64,000 nt of DNA, from the NCBI RefSeq assembly GCF_010894455.1, contig NZ_JAAIXY010000024.1, positions 62,001-126,000 on the forward strand, in the 5' to 3' direction. The notes beneath the pieces are model-generated. The model was not told the DNA's origin and searched no databases. It saw only the letters and a list, made by a program, of their open reading frames with translations. This stretch comes from Myxococcus eversor (GTDB taxonomy: Bacteria > Myxococcota > Myxococcia > Myxococcales > Myxococcaceae). Position 1 is the first letter of the stretch, and every line of letters starts with the position of its first letter. The translations under genes and the position numbers were made by a program. This document shows positions 50,858-60,436 of the stretch, piece by piece.

Positions 50858-52402
50858 ATGACGACGAGCGATGGGAACGCTGGCTCGGCCTGGAAGAACC
50901 TGGCCGCTGACCTGCCTGCTTCCCTGGTGGTTTTCCTGGTGGCGCTGCCCCTCTGCATGGGCATCGCGTTGGCGTCGGGTGCGCCCATTGTTTCGGGCCT
51001 CATCGCCGGCGTGGTGGGTGGCGTGGTGGTGGGCCTCTTGGGCGGCGCGCCGCTTCAAGTCAGTGGCCCCGCGGCCGGCCTGGCGGTGATGGTGTTCGGG
51101 TTCATCCAGACCATGGGTCTGGCGATGACGTGCGCGGCGGTGGCCGTGGCGGGCGTGCTGCAGATGATTTTCGGCGGGCTCAAGGTGGCTCGCGCGGCGC
51201 TGGCCATCTCGCCAGCGGTGATTCACGGGATGCTGGCGGGTATCGGCATCCTCATCGTGCTGGGGCAGGTGCACATCGTCCTGGGTGGCAGTCCCCAGTC
51301 GAGCGCCTTCCAGAACATCAAGGAACTGCCGGAGCAGATTCTCGGCCTGCATGGCCCGGCCGCGGTGCTGGGCCTGGTCACCATCGGGTTGATGGTGGTG
51401 TGGCCGGTCCTGGCCAAGGGCAAGCTGAAGCTCGTGCCGGCACCGCTGGTGGCGGTGGTGGGCGCGACGGCGGCGTCGGTGTTCTGGGGCGCGGACGTGG
51501 CGCGCGTGGTGCTGCCGGACAACGTGTTCAGCAGCATGCAGCTTCCGACGATTCCCACCGGCAACTGGGGTGCATTCGTAGCGGCGGTGCTGTCGCTGGC
51601 GCTGGTGGCGAGCGCGGAGTCGCTCCTGTCGGCGGTGGCCACGGACAAGATGCACACGGGGCCCCGGGCCAACCTGGACAAGGAGCTGTTCGCGCAGGGC
51701 GTGGCGAACACGGTGTCCGGGCTCGTGGGCGGCCTGCCGATCACGGGCGTCATCGTGCGCAGCGCGGCGAACATCTCGGCGGGCGCGAAGTCGCGCTGGT
51801 CCGCCATCATCCACGGCGTGTTGCTGCTCGTCTTCGTCACGACGCTCGGCTCGGTGGCGGGCCTGGTGCCGCTGACGGTGCTGGCGGGTCTGCTCGTCGT
51901 CGTCGGCACCAAGCTGGTGAACCTGCACCACATCCGCGAGCTGCAGAAGCGCGGCGAGGTGCTCGTCTACGCGGTGACGGTGGCGGGCGTCGTCGGCATC
52001 AACCTGCTGGCGGGCATTGGCCTGGGATTGATGGTGGCCATCCTCCGGTTGTTGTGGCGGCTGGGCAGCGTGAAGGTGGACGTCAAGCAGGCGCACGGGG
52101 AGTTCCTCGTGCGCGTGACGGGCTCGCTCACCTTCGTCGGCGTGCCGCGGCTGTCCATGGCGCTGGCGCAGATTCCCTCGGGCTCCAAGGTGAAGGTCGA
52201 CCTGGCCGTGGAGACGTTGGACCACTCGGGCTTCGAGGCCATCGAAAGCTGGAGTGACACGCATCGCAAGACGGGCGGCTCGGTCGTCATGGAGTCGCTC
52301 GAGGAGGTCTGGGTCCGCAGCGGGACCTCCAAGAACTCGAATCCTGTCCTGGGTCCCCAGGTTTCCTCCAACAACACTCTCGCCTCAGAAGGTGCCCGAT
52401 GA
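50858..52402 (+). CDS. SulP-family anion (probably bicarbonate) transporter
   Basis: 514 residues from the ATG at 50858, with GGAGGTG upstream. SulP transmembrane domain with LPASLVVFLVALPLCMGIAL, LLGGAPLQVSGPAAGLAVMV and SAESLLSAVATDKM. NTVSGLVGGLPITGVIVRSAANI is the family signature. A short degenerate STAS domain closes the protein (VDLAVETLDHSGFEAI). Coupling by ATGA to a beta-carbonic anhydrase argues for bicarbonate rather than sulfate. Confidence 0.88.
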   Translation: MTTSDGNAGSAWKNLAADLPASLVVFLVALPLCMGIALASGAPIVSGLIAGVVGGVVVGLLGGAPLQVSGPAAGLAVMVFGFIQTMGLAMTCAAVAVAGVLQMIFGGLKVARAALAISPAVIHGMLAGIGILIVLGQVHIVLGGSPQSSAFQNIKELPEQILGLHGPAAVLGLVTIGLMVVWPVLAKGKLKLVPAPLVAVVGATAASVFWGADVARVVLPDNVFSSMQLPTIPTGNWGAFVAAVLSLALVASAESLLSAVATDKMHTGPRANLDKELFAQGVANTVSGLVGGLPITGVIVRSAANISAGAKSRWSAIIHGVLLLVFVTTLGSVAGLVPLTVLAGLLVVVGTKLVNLHHIRELQKRGEVLVYAVTVAGVVGINLLAGIGLGLMVAILRLLWRLGSVKVDVKQAHGEFLVRVTGSLTFVGVPRLSMALAQIPSGSKVKVDLAVETLDHSGFEAIESWSDTHRKTGGSVVMESLEEVWVRSGTSKNSNPVLGPQVSSNNTLASEGAR

Positions 52403-53148
52403 AGAAGCTCATTCGCGGTCTGCTGGACTTCCAGCTCAAGAGCCGGCCCGCCTACCGAGACGTGTTCGCGCGACTGGCCAATGGTCAGTCTCCCGATTGT
52501 CTCTTCATCTCCTGCTCGGACAGCCGGTTGGTGCCCAACCTCATGGTGTCCACGGACCCCGGCGACCTCTTCGTGGTGCGCAACGTGGGCAACCTGGTGC
52601 CGCCGTCGGACAAGCACGGCGTCTCCATGGGTGACCAGTCCGAGGCCGCGGCACTGGAGTTCTCCATCGCCAACCTGGAGGTCGAGGACCTGGTCATCTG
52701 CGGCCACTCGAGCTGCGGCGCGATGAAGGCGGTGCTGGGGGGCGGCGAGGTGGCCGGTGCCCCCAACCTCTCCGCGTGGCTGGCGCATGGCAAGCAGTCC
52801 CTGGCGACGCTCAAGGCGGGGACGACGGTGGGCGAGGGCCTGCCCGAGTACGACAGGCTGTCGCAGCTCAACGTGCTGCAGCAGCTGGAGCACGTGGCCA
52901 GCTACCCGCTGGTGAAGGAGCGCGTGGCCGCGGGCAAGCTGCGGCTGCACGGGTGGTGGTTCGACATCGCCAGCGCCCAGGTGCACGTGTGGCGTCCGGC
53001 CCACGGCCGCTTCATCCCCATGACGGAGCTGGTGGGAGAGGCGCTTCTGCGCGAGCTCGGCGGGGACCCGCTCTACGCCAGCGAGGGCCAGGCGGCGAAC
53101 CAGGAGGGTGTCGCCCGCATCCACTCCGTGGCCGCCAACGGCCACTGA
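52399..53148 (+). CDS. Beta-class carbonic anhydrase
   Basis: 249 residues. Zinc ligands Cys39 (SCSDSRLVP, with Asp41/Arg43), His103 and Cys106 (CGHSSCGAM) are all present. The enzyme interconverts CO2 and bicarbonate. The start overlaps the SulP stop, so the two are made together under the sigma-54 promoter. The pair would take up and convert inorganic carbon. Confidence 0.95.
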   Translation: MKKLIRGLLDFQLKSRPAYRDVFARLANGQSPDCLFISCSDSRLVPNLMVSTDPGDLFVVRNVGNLVPPSDKHGVSMGDQSEAAALEFSIANLEVEDLVICGHSSCGAMKAVLGGGEVAGAPNLSAWLAHGKQSLATLKAGTTVGEGLPEYDRLSQLNVLQQLEHVASYPLVKERVAAGKLRLHGWWFDIASAQVHVWRPAHGRFIPMTELVGEALLRELGGDPLYASEGQAANQEGVARIHSVAANGH

Positions 53149-53248
53149 GCCACGCGGAGCAGGCAGGCAAGGGGGCATGGCCCGCACGAGGCCGTGACTC
53201 CTGATTGGAAATCCGGCGCTGGAGAGGAAGGATGCGGCCCGGCGCCGC

Positions 53249-54091
53249 ATGACTCCCTTCCTCTTCACGTTCGTCGTCCTGCTCTTCTCCGTGGGGGCGG
53301 GACTCTTGGGCTCGCTCCTGGGCATCGGCGGCGGGCTCATCCTCATCCCCGTGCTCACGCTGCTCCTGAAGGTGGACATCCACTACGCGGTGGGTGCCTC
53401 CATCGTCTCCGTCATCGCCACGTCGAGCGGCGCCGCGGCGGCGTACGTGCGCGAGCGCATGGCGAACCTGCGCGTGGCCATGTTCCTGGAGCTGGCGACG
53501 ACGGCGGGCGCGCTCACCGGGGCCTTCCTGTCGGGCCGGGTGGGCGGGCGCGGGGTGTACCTCGTCTTCGGCGCCGTCATGGCCTACTCGGCGCTGGTGA
53601 TGCTGCGGCGGATGAATTCGACGGAAGTCGCGCCGGTGCCCGAGGACGCGCTGGCGGACCGGCTGGGGCTGCACGGCAGCTACTGGGACGAGTCCATGGG
53701 CCGCGAGGTGGACTACCGCGTCACCCGGCCGTTGGCGGGCCTGGGGTTGATGTACGTGGCGGGCACGGTGAGCGGCATGCTGGGCATCGGCTCGGGCGCG
53801 CTGAAGGTGCCCGCCATGGACCTGACCATGCGGCTGCCGCTGAAGGTCTCCACGGCCACCAGCAACTTCATGATTGGCGTGACGGCGGCGGCCAGCGCGG
53901 GCGTCTACTTCGCGCGAGGGCACATCGACCCATTCATCGCCGGCCCCGTGTGCGTGGGCGTCACGCTGGGCGCGTGGCTGGGCTCGCGGCACCTGATGGC
54001 GAAGGTGAATGCGTCGTGGCTGCGCGCCCTCTTCGTCTGCGTGCTGCTGTGGGTGGCCTTCGAGATGCTGCGCAAGGGGTGGTCGTCATGA
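53249..54091 (+). CDS. TSUP-family (TauE/SafE) membrane exporter
   Basis: 280 residues with about eight membrane segments. The two family repeats start GLLGSLLGIGGGLILIPVL and VSGMLGIGSGALKVPAM. TSUP proteins move sulfite, sulfoacetate or other organic anions. It follows the carbonic anhydrase by 100 bases and is coupled to a DUF1634 gene. Whether it shares the sigma-54 transcript is open. Confidence 0.88.
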   Translation: MTPFLFTFVVLLFSVGAGLLGSLLGIGGGLILIPVLTLLLKVDIHYAVGASIVSVIATSSGAAAAYVRERMANLRVAMFLELATTAGALTGAFLSGRVGGRGVYLVFGAVMAYSALVMLRRMNSTEVAPVPEDALADRLGLHGSYWDESMGREVDYRVTRPLAGLGLMYVAGTVSGMLGIGSGALKVPAMDLTMRLPLKVSTATSNFMIGVTAAASAGVYFARGHIDPFIAGPVCVGVTLGAWLGSRHLMAKVNASWLRALFVCVLLWVAFEMLRKGWSS

Positions 54092-54543
54092 GCGAAGCGC
54101 CGTCGTCCGAGCCTCGTCCCCCGCCGCCCGCCAGCGTCACGCTGCCCGCGGCGCCCGAGGCGGTGCCCCTGGTGCCGGAGCTGCTCATCAGCGACTTGTT
54201 GCGCTACGGCGTCCTCGTCAGCCTGTCGCTGGTGACGCTGGGCACGACGGTGACGTTCTTCCGCCACCCCGACTATCTGGTGTCGTCCGAGGCGCTGGAG
54301 CGTCTCACCGCGCCGCACCCCGTGCCGCACGGGCTGGCGGACGTGGTGGCGGGCGCCATGGCCGCGCGCGGACAGTCCTTCGTCATGGCGGGGCTGTTGG
54401 TGATGATGGCCGTGCCGGTGATGCGCGTGGCGCTGTCGCTGCTCATCTTCCGGCAGCAGAAGGACCGGCTCTACGTGGCCATCACCACCGTGGTGCTGAC
54501 GCTGCTCCTGGTGTCCTTCCTCGTGGGCGCGGCGGAGGGCTGA
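54088..54543 (+). CDS. DUF1634-family membrane protein
   Basis: 151 residues with three membrane segments after a Pro-rich start. ISDLLRYGVLVSLSLVTLGT and RGQSFVMAGLLVMMAVPVMRVALSL carry the DUF1634 pattern. DUF1634 proteins are usually encoded next to a TSUP transporter, as here (ATGA overlap), and may be its subunit. Confidence 0.82.
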   Translation: MSEAPSSEPRPPPPASVTLPAAPEAVPLVPELLISDLLRYGVLVSLSLVTLGTTVTFFRHPDYLVSSEALERLTAPHPVPHGLADVVAGAMAARGQSFVMAGLLVMMAVPVMRVALSLLIFRQQKDRLYVAITTVVLTLLLVSFLVGAAEG

Positions 54544-54548
54544 GCCCT

Positions 54549-55052
54549 TCACTCGTCCGTGTCGTAGCGCTTGAGCGCGCGGCCCGGCGCGGCCCACCAG
54601 ACGAGCTGGAAGCCCGCGTCGTCCCCGGTGGACCGGAGCGCCACGGCGGTGCCCTTGCGCAGCTTCTCCGGCGCCTGCGTGTCGTCGCCCAGCGCGAGCG
54701 CGAGCGCCTGCTCCAGGGACGGGTTGTGGCCCACCAGCGCGAAGCCCGGCCCCAGCTCCCGCGCCAGGTCGACGATGCGCCGCGCGCCGCTCCTGCGCGG
54801 CACCAGCGCGGGGTGGACCTCCACGCGCGACAGGCCCAGGGCCTCGGCGAACAGCTCCGCCGTCTGGACGGCGCGGACCAGGGGGCTGGTGACGATTCCC
54901 CGCAGCGGGGTGAGGCGGGCCAGCTTGCGCGCGTGCTGGCGGAAGAGGGCGCGGCCCTCCGGGGTGAGGGCGCGGGCCTCGTCACCCAGGACGTGGGTGT
55001 CTTCGGCCTTGGCGTGGCGGACGAGCAGCAGCGGCAATTCGCGAGCGGACAT
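54549..55052 (-). CDS. SixA-like phosphohistidine phosphatase
   Basis: 167 residues. Histidine-phosphatase motifs: LLVRHAKAED (catalytic His), SPLVRAVQTAEL and LVGHNPSLE (second His). The lack of the longer phosphoglycerate-mutase loops fits the SixA group, which removes phosphate from phosphohistidine proteins. It is convergent with the TSUP/DUF1634 pair. Confidence 0.82.
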   Translation of the reverse strand: MSARELPLLLVRHAKAEDTHVLGDEARALTPEGRALFRQHARKLARLTPLRGIVTSPLVRAVQTAELFAEALGLSRVEVHPALVPRRSGARRIVDLARELGPGFALVGHNPSLEQALALALGDDTQAPEKLRKGTAVALRSTGDDAGFQLVWWAAPGRALKRYDTDE

Positions 55053-55111
55053 GGTGGCCTGCCTCAACCACCGGCCACCCGTCCGGGCAAGCAACGTCCT
55101 GGCGACAAACC

Positions 55112-56056
55112 TCAGCCGTCCAGGTCGTTCAACACATCCAGGGGCAGCGGCGTCGCGTCCGTCACCGTGCCGTCCATGTCCGTGGGCAGCGAGGTGGGGT
55201 CCATGTCCGGAGGCGCGCGGCCCTCCATGGGCACCGCCGCGTTGCGGATGGGGGCGCCCGGCGGTGGCCGCAGCACGGGGCCCGGAGGCGGCAGGCCGGA
55301 GTGGCGGCGCGCGGCCTCCATCAGCGCGTTGTGGTGGCGGTAGCGCGCCTCCACCAGCTTGTGGATGAGCAGCGGTCCCCCCGGCACCCGGCGCGCGGTG
55401 AGGGCCTGGGTGGCCTTGCGCACGGGGTAGCGCACCCGGCGAATCTGCACGCGCCAGCCCTTGGGCGTGTACGTGAAGACGCCGTAGGCGGGGCGCAGGT
55501 CTCCGTCGCGCGGAATGCCCGCGCTGGCCACGTCGGCGATGAGCATGCGGCCCACGCGGCGGCGGTAGGGGAAGTGCAGGTGGCCGAAGGCGCATGCCGC
55601 CGCGTCCAGGTGCGCGAAGTAGCGGCGCACCGCGACGTCATCCAGCGTGGGGTCCAGCGACTCCTCGAGGTTGCGCGGGTTGGCGTGGCAGACGAAGAGG
55701 TCCTGCCCCTTGCGCGGCGTGTAGCGCACGGAGAAGGGCAGGGCGCCCAGTTGACGCAGGTGCGCCTCGCCGAGTTGATCTCTCGTCCAGCGCAGGAGCT
55801 CCGTCTTCCAGTGGTCTCGCTCGCGGTACGCACCGCCCAGGTAGTTCCCGGCGAGGTAGCAGTCGGTGTTCCCCATCAGCACCGAGTCGCAGCGGTCGAA
55901 CAGCAGGTCCACCGTCTCGCGAGGGTGCGCTCCGCGCAGCGCGAGGTCGCCGGCGGCGACGATGTAGTCGGGCGCCACGGAGCGCGCGATGTCCTCCAGG
56001 ACGGCCTCGCAGGCGGGGAGGTTGCCGTGAATGTCCGCGAGGATGGCGACCCGCAT
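55112..56056 (-). CDS. YfcE-like metallophosphoesterase
   Basis: 314 residues. LADIHGN, VAAGDLALRG, LMGNTDCY, VCHANPR and FGHLHFPY are the ordered metal motifs of the calcineurin superfamily (diadenosine-polyphosphatase/YfcE type). The last 60 residues are a Pro-rich, low-complexity tail not typical of the family. It lies 12 bases after the PhoR-like gene and may share its transcript. Confidence 0.8.
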   Translation of the reverse strand: MRVAILADIHGNLPACEAVLEDIARSVAPDYIVAAGDLALRGAHPRETVDLLFDRCDSVLMGNTDCYLAGNYLGGAYRERDHWKTELLRWTRDQLGEAHLRQLGALPFSVRYTPRKGQDLFVCHANPRNLEESLDPTLDDVAVRRYFAHLDAAACAFGHLHFPYRRRVGRMLIADVASAGIPRDGDLRPAYGVFTYTPKGWRVQIRRVRYPVRKATQALTARRVPGGPLLIHKLVEARYRHHNALMEAARRHSGLPPPGPVLRPPPGAPIRNAAVPMEGRAPPDMDPTSLPTDMDGTVTDATPLPLDVLNDLDG

Positions 56057-56068
56057 GGTCGTGCCATC

Positions 56069-57424
56069 CTACCCCGTCGCAGACCGAGCGGGAGCCGCCT
56101 GGGGCAGAAAAATGGTGAAGGTGCTGCCCTCGTTCGGTTGGCTCTCGACCTTGACCTCGCCGTCCATGGCCTGGAGCAGGTGTTTGACGATGGAAAGACC
56201 CAACCCGGTGCCTCCCATGTCCCGGCTCCGGCCCTTGTCCACCCGGTAGAAGCGCTCGAAGATGCGCGACAGGTGGCGCGGTTCAATCCCCACCCCGGTG
56301 TCCCGCACCCGCACCACGCACCGCCCGTCCTCACACGCTCCGTCCACGTCCACCCGCCCCCCGGCGGTCGTGTACTTCACCGCGTTGTCCAGGAGGTTGA
56401 GCAGCACCTGCTCCACCGCCCGCGGGTCTCCCACCGCCACCAGCCCCGCTGGGACGTGGAGTGAAACCACCTGTCCCTTGCCCTCGGCCTTGGGGCGCAC
56501 CGTGTCGGCGGCCCGGGCGGCGGCCTCCGCCAGCGGGACGTCGGTGAGCTTCAGGCTCACCTGCTGCGACTCCAGGCGCGAAAGCTCCAGCAGGTCCTCC
56601 ACCAGCTCGGACAGGCGCTCGGACTGACGGTGGATGATTTCCACCATCCGTGGAGCCACCTGCGCGTCACCGAGCGCTCCACCCTGGAGCGTCTCCGCGT
56701 AGCCGCGGATGGCGGTAATCGGCGTGCGCAGCTCGTGGGAGACGTTGGCGACGAAGTCCTTGCGCACCTTCTCCAGCCGGCGCAGCTCGGTGACGTCGTG
56801 GAAGACGGCGGCGCTGCCCGGCAAGTCCCGGCCCAGCGGCGTCACGCGCACGGACAGGGTGCGGGGGAACAGGCCTTCCAGGTCCAGCTCCAGGTGGGTG
56901 GAGGCCCCCTCCAGGCAGCCGCGCATGACGGCGTCGTGGAGCTGGTCATCGCGCAGGACGGCCAGGGGGCGCTGCCCGACGATGGGGGCGCCCGTCTGGA
57001 GGATGTTCCGGAGCGCGTCGTTGTGGCGGACGACGGTGCCCTCCGCGTCCGTCACCCAGATGCCCTCGGCCATGCTGTCCAGCACGGCGGTGAGGGTGCG
57101 GGACTCCTGGGTCAGCTCCGTGTTGCGCGCGGACAGGCGGGTGTGGAGCGTGTCGATGGCGCCCTCGAGGCTGGCCACCTCCTCCAGCCGGTCCGGGTCC
57201 GGCGCCGAACCGCCGCTGCCCTCGGCGCGGCCGCGCGTGCTGCGCGCCAGCCTGTCCAACTGCCGTTGCAGCGCGCCGCGGCTCAGGCCCAGCGCCATGA
57301 GGGAGCCCGCGAGGGTGATGAGCGCCACGGGCACCGCGGCGCCCGGCGTGCCCAGCATGGCCACGAGCAGCCCGACGAGGGTGGCCGGCAGGAGCAGCGG
57401 CAGGAGCGTGTAGCGCAGGGGCAT
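56069..57424 (-). CDS. phoR: PhoR-like sensor histidine kinase
   Basis: 451 residues. Two N-terminal membrane segments (about 5-24 and 30-48) have almost no periplasmic loop. A HAMP-like linker (about 50-105) and a PAS domain (about 108-215) follow. The core has FVANVSHELRTP (phospho-His230), LLNLLDNAVKY, DTGVGIE and GTGLGLSIVKHL. The architecture is that of PhoR, which senses the Pst transporter state through PhoU rather than directly. The cognate regulator is 12 bases upstream. Confidence 0.87.
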   Translation of the reverse strand: MPLRYTLLPLLLPATLVGLLVAMLGTPGAAVPVALITLAGSLMALGLSRGALQRQLDRLARSTRGRAEGSGGSAPDPDRLEEVASLEGAIDTLHTRLSARNTELTQESRTLTAVLDSMAEGIWVTDAEGTVVRHNDALRNILQTGAPIVGQRPLAVLRDDQLHDAVMRGCLEGASTHLELDLEGLFPRTLSVRVTPLGRDLPGSAAVFHDVTELRRLEKVRKDFVANVSHELRTPITAIRGYAETLQGGALGDAQVAPRMVEIIHRQSERLSELVEDLLELSRLESQQVSLKLTDVPLAEAAARAADTVRPKAEGKGQVVSLHVPAGLVAVGDPRAVEQVLLNLLDNAVKYTTAGGRVDVDGACEDGRCVVRVRDTGVGIEPRHLSRIFERFYRVDKGRSRDMGGTGLGLSIVKHLLQAMDGEVKVESQPNEGSTFTIFLPQAAPARSATG

Positions 57425-57436
57425 GAGGCGGAACGC

Positions 57437-58117
57437 CTAGGGAGGACTGAGCTTGTAGCCGACGCCGCGCACCGTCTCGATGATGTCGCCCGCCGGGCCC
57501 AGCTTCTCCCTCAGGCGCTTGATGTGCGTGTCCACCGTGCGGGTGTGGATCTCCGCCTGGATGCCCCAGACGTCGGAGAGGAGGATTTCTCGCGTCTGCA
57601 CCCGGTCACTGCGCTCCAAGAGCGTGCGCAGCAGGCGGAACTCCAGCGCGGTGAGGACCACCTCCACGTCCTTCACGCGCACCTGGTGGCGCGAGGTGTC
57701 CAGGAGGATGTCCCCGGCGGCGAGCACCTGTGCGGGCCCCTCGTCGGCGTCGCCCCGGCGCAGCACCGCCTTGACGCGCAGGAGCAGTTCGCGGACGGAG
57801 AAGGGCTTCACCACGTAGTCGTCAGCGCCCAGCTCCAGGCCCTGCACGCGGTCCGACTCCTGGCCCTTGGCGCTGACGATGATGACGGACGTCTTTCGCA
57901 GCTCCGGGTCCTGCTTGAGCATGCGCAGCACTTCGCCGCCCGCGATGTCCGGCAGCATCATGTCCAGGAGCAGCAGGTCGGGGGGATTCGCCCGGGCGCG
58001 GGCCAGGCCTCCGGCGCCGGTGTTCGCCGACTCCGTCTCGAAGCCCGCGGCCCGGAGGTTGTATTCGACGAGCCCGGCGAGGTCCTGCTCGTCCTCGATG
58101 ATCAGGATGCGCGTCAT
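57437..58117 (-). CDS. phoB: PhoB-like OmpR-family response regulator
   Basis: 226 residues. Receiver with ILIIEDEQD, LLDMMLPD (Asp52), IVSAKG and YVVKPFS. The winged helix has LTALEFRLLRTLL and RTVDTHIKRLREKLG. It is close in sequence to the regulator at 44893-45582 and encoded with the PhoR-like kinase. Two similar regulators in one locus raise the question of shared or split targets. Confidence 0.88.
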   Translation of the reverse strand: MTRILIIEDEQDLAGLVEYNLRAAGFETESANTGAGGLARARANPPDLLLLDMMLPDIAGGEVLRMLKQDPELRKTSVIIVSAKGQESDRVQGLELGADDYVVKPFSVRELLLRVKAVLRRGDADEGPAQVLAAGDILLDTSRHQVRVKDVEVVLTALEFRLLRTLLERSDRVQTREILLSDVWGIQAEIHTRTVDTHIKRLREKLGPAGDIIETVRGVGYKLSPP

Positions 58118-58225
58118 AGGGTCCTCTGGGATGTCCTCTGGTGGCTCGACGGAAGGAGGTGTAGCGGAAAAGGGGCCGTGAGCGTGGGTGGCATGGGCAC
58201 CCCGAGGGCGAGGGCGCCGGCTCGC

Positions 58226-58735
58226 TCAGGGAGAGATGGACGGGTCGCAGGACTGCTCGGTCAGCACGAGAGGCGCGGCGACCACCGGCACGTTGTCGCC
58301 GGAGTTGACGACCTTGAGGTAGTTGCAGGAGCTGCCGAGGAAGCGCGACGGCGAGCCCACGGCGATGGCCTCGATGACGAGCGCGTAGTCGCGGCCCACC
58401 GGCACGTCCACCGCGAGCGTCTGGCCCGCGCCGTTCTGCATCGCCGTCAGGTCCACGGTGAAGCGCAGCGCGCGCCCCTCGTTGCCGCGCGGATCCTCCA
58501 GCACCACCAGGTCCTCTCGCTTCACCTGCGTGTTGAGGCAGGTGCGCTGCAGCTCGGTGCAGCTGCGGCGCGAGCCGTCCTTCAGCACGCTCACCTGGAG
58601 CGCATGGACCTCGCTGGCCACCGCGCGCGACATCGTCACGTCCAGGCCGAAGCGGCCGACTGTCTCGGAGTCATCGGGGCCGCACGCACAGAGGATGGCG
58701 GCGAGCGGCAGGCACTTCAGGAGGCGGAGGCTCAT
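58226..58735 (-). CDS. Lipoprotein of unknown function
   Basis: 169 residues. The signal peptide ends in LAAILCAC. The mature part is predicted beta-rich, with four cysteines (RRSCTELQRTC, SSCNYLKV, EQSCDPS). It overlaps the upstream gene by ATGA, so the two products probably work together at the envelope. Family not recognised. Confidence 0.7.
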   Translation of the reverse strand: MSLRLLKCLPLAAILCACGPDDSETVGRFGLDVTMSRAVASEVHALQVSVLKDGSRRSCTELQRTCLNTQVKREDLVVLEDPRGNEGRALRFTVDLTAMQNGAGQTLAVDVPVGRDYALVIEAIAVGSPSRFLGSSCNYLKVVNSGDNVPVVAAPLVLTEQSCDPSISP

Positions 58736-59655
58736 GGCTGGGCGGGGTCCACGCGGATGGTGATGGGGACGCGGCCGCGGTCCTCGGAGGAGGAGAGGGC
58801 CACCACGCCGGCGGTGCCACCGATGGCCACCGCGCCCACGGCCACCCAGAGCCAGGGGCTCTTGTACCAGGGGCGTCCCTCGGAGGCCTCGGCGGCGGCC
58901 GCCGTCGAGCGCTGCGGTGCCACCTGGAAGAGCAGCGGCTGGAAGGAGTCACCCCGGCCGGCGAGACGGCGCTGCGCGGCGTCCACGACTTCGAAGTAGT
59001 ACTCCACCTGGTAGGGCTCCGGCTCCACGGGCACGTCGTAGGCGGGGACGACGGCGCGGAAGCGCTCCTTCTCGCCACGGTCCTTCACGAAGTCCACGGA
59101 GTTGTAGGCCTGGTCTCCGGCGCGCCGGTAGAACAGCCGCGCGCGAGCACCCAGCGCCAGCTCCTGGATGGTGGCCTCCACGACGATGGGCTCGCCGCCG
59201 GGCGGGTCCGGAATCGGGTCCACGTCCAGCGTGACGGGACGCACGCGCCGGCTGCGGATGTCCTCCTTGATTCGAGCGTAGAGCGCGCGCAGCTTGGGCG
59301 GCGCGGTGCGGGGCAGCTCGTAGTCGGGCCGGGCCTGGAGCAGCTTTTCGTAGGCCTCGCGCGCCTGGTCCTCGTCGCCCAGGTACAGGGCGGTGAGGCC
59401 GAGCAGGCGGTAGAGCTCCACCAACTGGTCGTCGGTGACGTCCGGGGCGTCCAGGCCCGCCTGGAGCGTGCGGCGGGCCTCTTCGAACTCGCCGTCGTCA
59501 ATTTGCTCGCGGGCGCGGGTGATTTCTGGGCTTGCTGGCCCGAGCTGGGAGAGGGCGGGCGCGGGGAAGAGGGGACGGGCCAGCCCCGGTGGAGCCAGGA
59601 GGCCCACGACGAGGATGAGTGCCCCCACGCGCAACGGCAAATCGTGCCTGTGCAT
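58732..59655 (-). CDS. Exported TPR-like protein with C-terminal membrane segment
   Basis: 307 residues from the ATG at 59655. A signal sequence (about 10-27) is followed by two or three TPR-like helical pairs (REQIDDGEFEEARRTLQAGL, GLTALYLGDEDQAREAYEKL). A beta-sandwich of about 110 residues and a membrane segment near the end (LWVAVGAVAIGGTAGVVAL) follow. The layout recalls myxobacterial envelope assembly proteins. It is paired with the lipoprotein gene downstream. Confidence 0.7.
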   Translation of the reverse strand: MHRHDLPLRVGALILVVGLLAPPGLARPLFPAPALSQLGPASPEITRAREQIDDGEFEEARRTLQAGLDAPDVTDDQLVELYRLLGLTALYLGDEDQAREAYEKLLQARPDYELPRTAPPKLRALYARIKEDIRSRRVRPVTLDVDPIPDPPGGEPIVVEATIQELALGARARLFYRRAGDQAYNSVDFVKDRGEKERFRAVVPAYDVPVEPEPYQVEYYFEVVDAAQRRLAGRGDSFQPLLFQVAPQRSTAAAAEASEGRPWYKSPWLWVAVGAVAIGGTAGVVALSSSEDRGRVPITIRVDPAQP

Positions 59656-59818
59656 CAAACCGACCCTAGCAAAGCGTTGTCTGGAGGATCCACGAAGGCC
59701 ACCCCACCGGTGGTGACGGCGCAGTGACATCTTCGCGGTGCTGTTGAACCCGGGCGTGTTGACGGTGGAGGGGCCGCCCTCTATGTTGCCCGCCCAATTT
59801 TACCTGGATGTCGCGTAA

Positions 59819-60421
59819 ATGCTCGTAAAGGTTGAACAAATTCATGAGTCGGGGCTGAAGCTGGACGAGCCCATCTCGCCGGAGCTGCTGGGCGCCGCGC
59901 TGGAAGGGACGGCGTCCGGGTTGGACACCGGCTTCCGGGCCACGCAGCCATCCCAGCTCAAGGCCACGCTGCGCAGGGTGAGCGGCGGGGTGCTGCTGAA
60001 CGGCAACTTCACCGTGCACGTCACCAGTCCCTGCAAGCGCTGCCTGAAGGACGTGGAGCTGGCGCTGCCCGTGGTCTTCTCGCTGAACCTGGTGCCCGAG
60101 TCGATGGTCCGGGGCGACGACTTCAAGGACGACGACGAGAAGTCCATGGAGAAGAAGGAGCGTCAGCAGGGGGAGACGGGCGGCTCGTTCGAAATCGATG
60201 GCGTGGACCAGGAGGTCTTCAATGGGAAGACCATCGACCTGGACCCCATCGTCCGAGAGCAGCTGCTGTTGGCCCTGCCGATGAACCTGGTCTGCAAGGA
60301 CGACTGCAAGGGCCTGTGCTCGCAGTGCGGCACGAACTTCAACGAGGCCCAGTGCCAGTGTGACACGAAGCCGGTGGACCCCCGGCTGGCGGCGCTGAAG
60401 AACATCAAGCTCGGCAACTGA
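59819..60421 (+). CDS. yceD: YceD-family (DUF177) protein
   Basis: 200 residues. A beta-rich N-terminus with CKRCL and a C-terminal CKGLCSQCGTNFNEAQCQC are the YceD/DUF177 features. In most bacteria yceD sits directly before rpmF and has been linked to rRNA or ribosome metabolism. Here rpmF follows but on the opposite strand. Confidence 0.88.
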   Translation: MLVKVEQIHESGLKLDEPISPELLGAALEGTASGLDTGFRATQPSQLKATLRRVSGGVLLNGNFTVHVTSPCKRCLKDVELALPVVFSLNLVPESMVRGDDFKDDDEKSMEKKERQQGETGGSFEIDGVDQEVFNGKTIDLDPIVREQLLLALPMNLVCKDDCKGLCSQCGTNFNEAQCQCDTKPVDPRLAALKNIKLGN

Positions 60422-60436
60422 CGTCCGGAGAGGACG

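Noticed and set aside
56630-58999. A 789-codon plus-strand frame opposite phoR and phoB
   Set aside because: It is the antisense shadow of two recognisable two-component genes.
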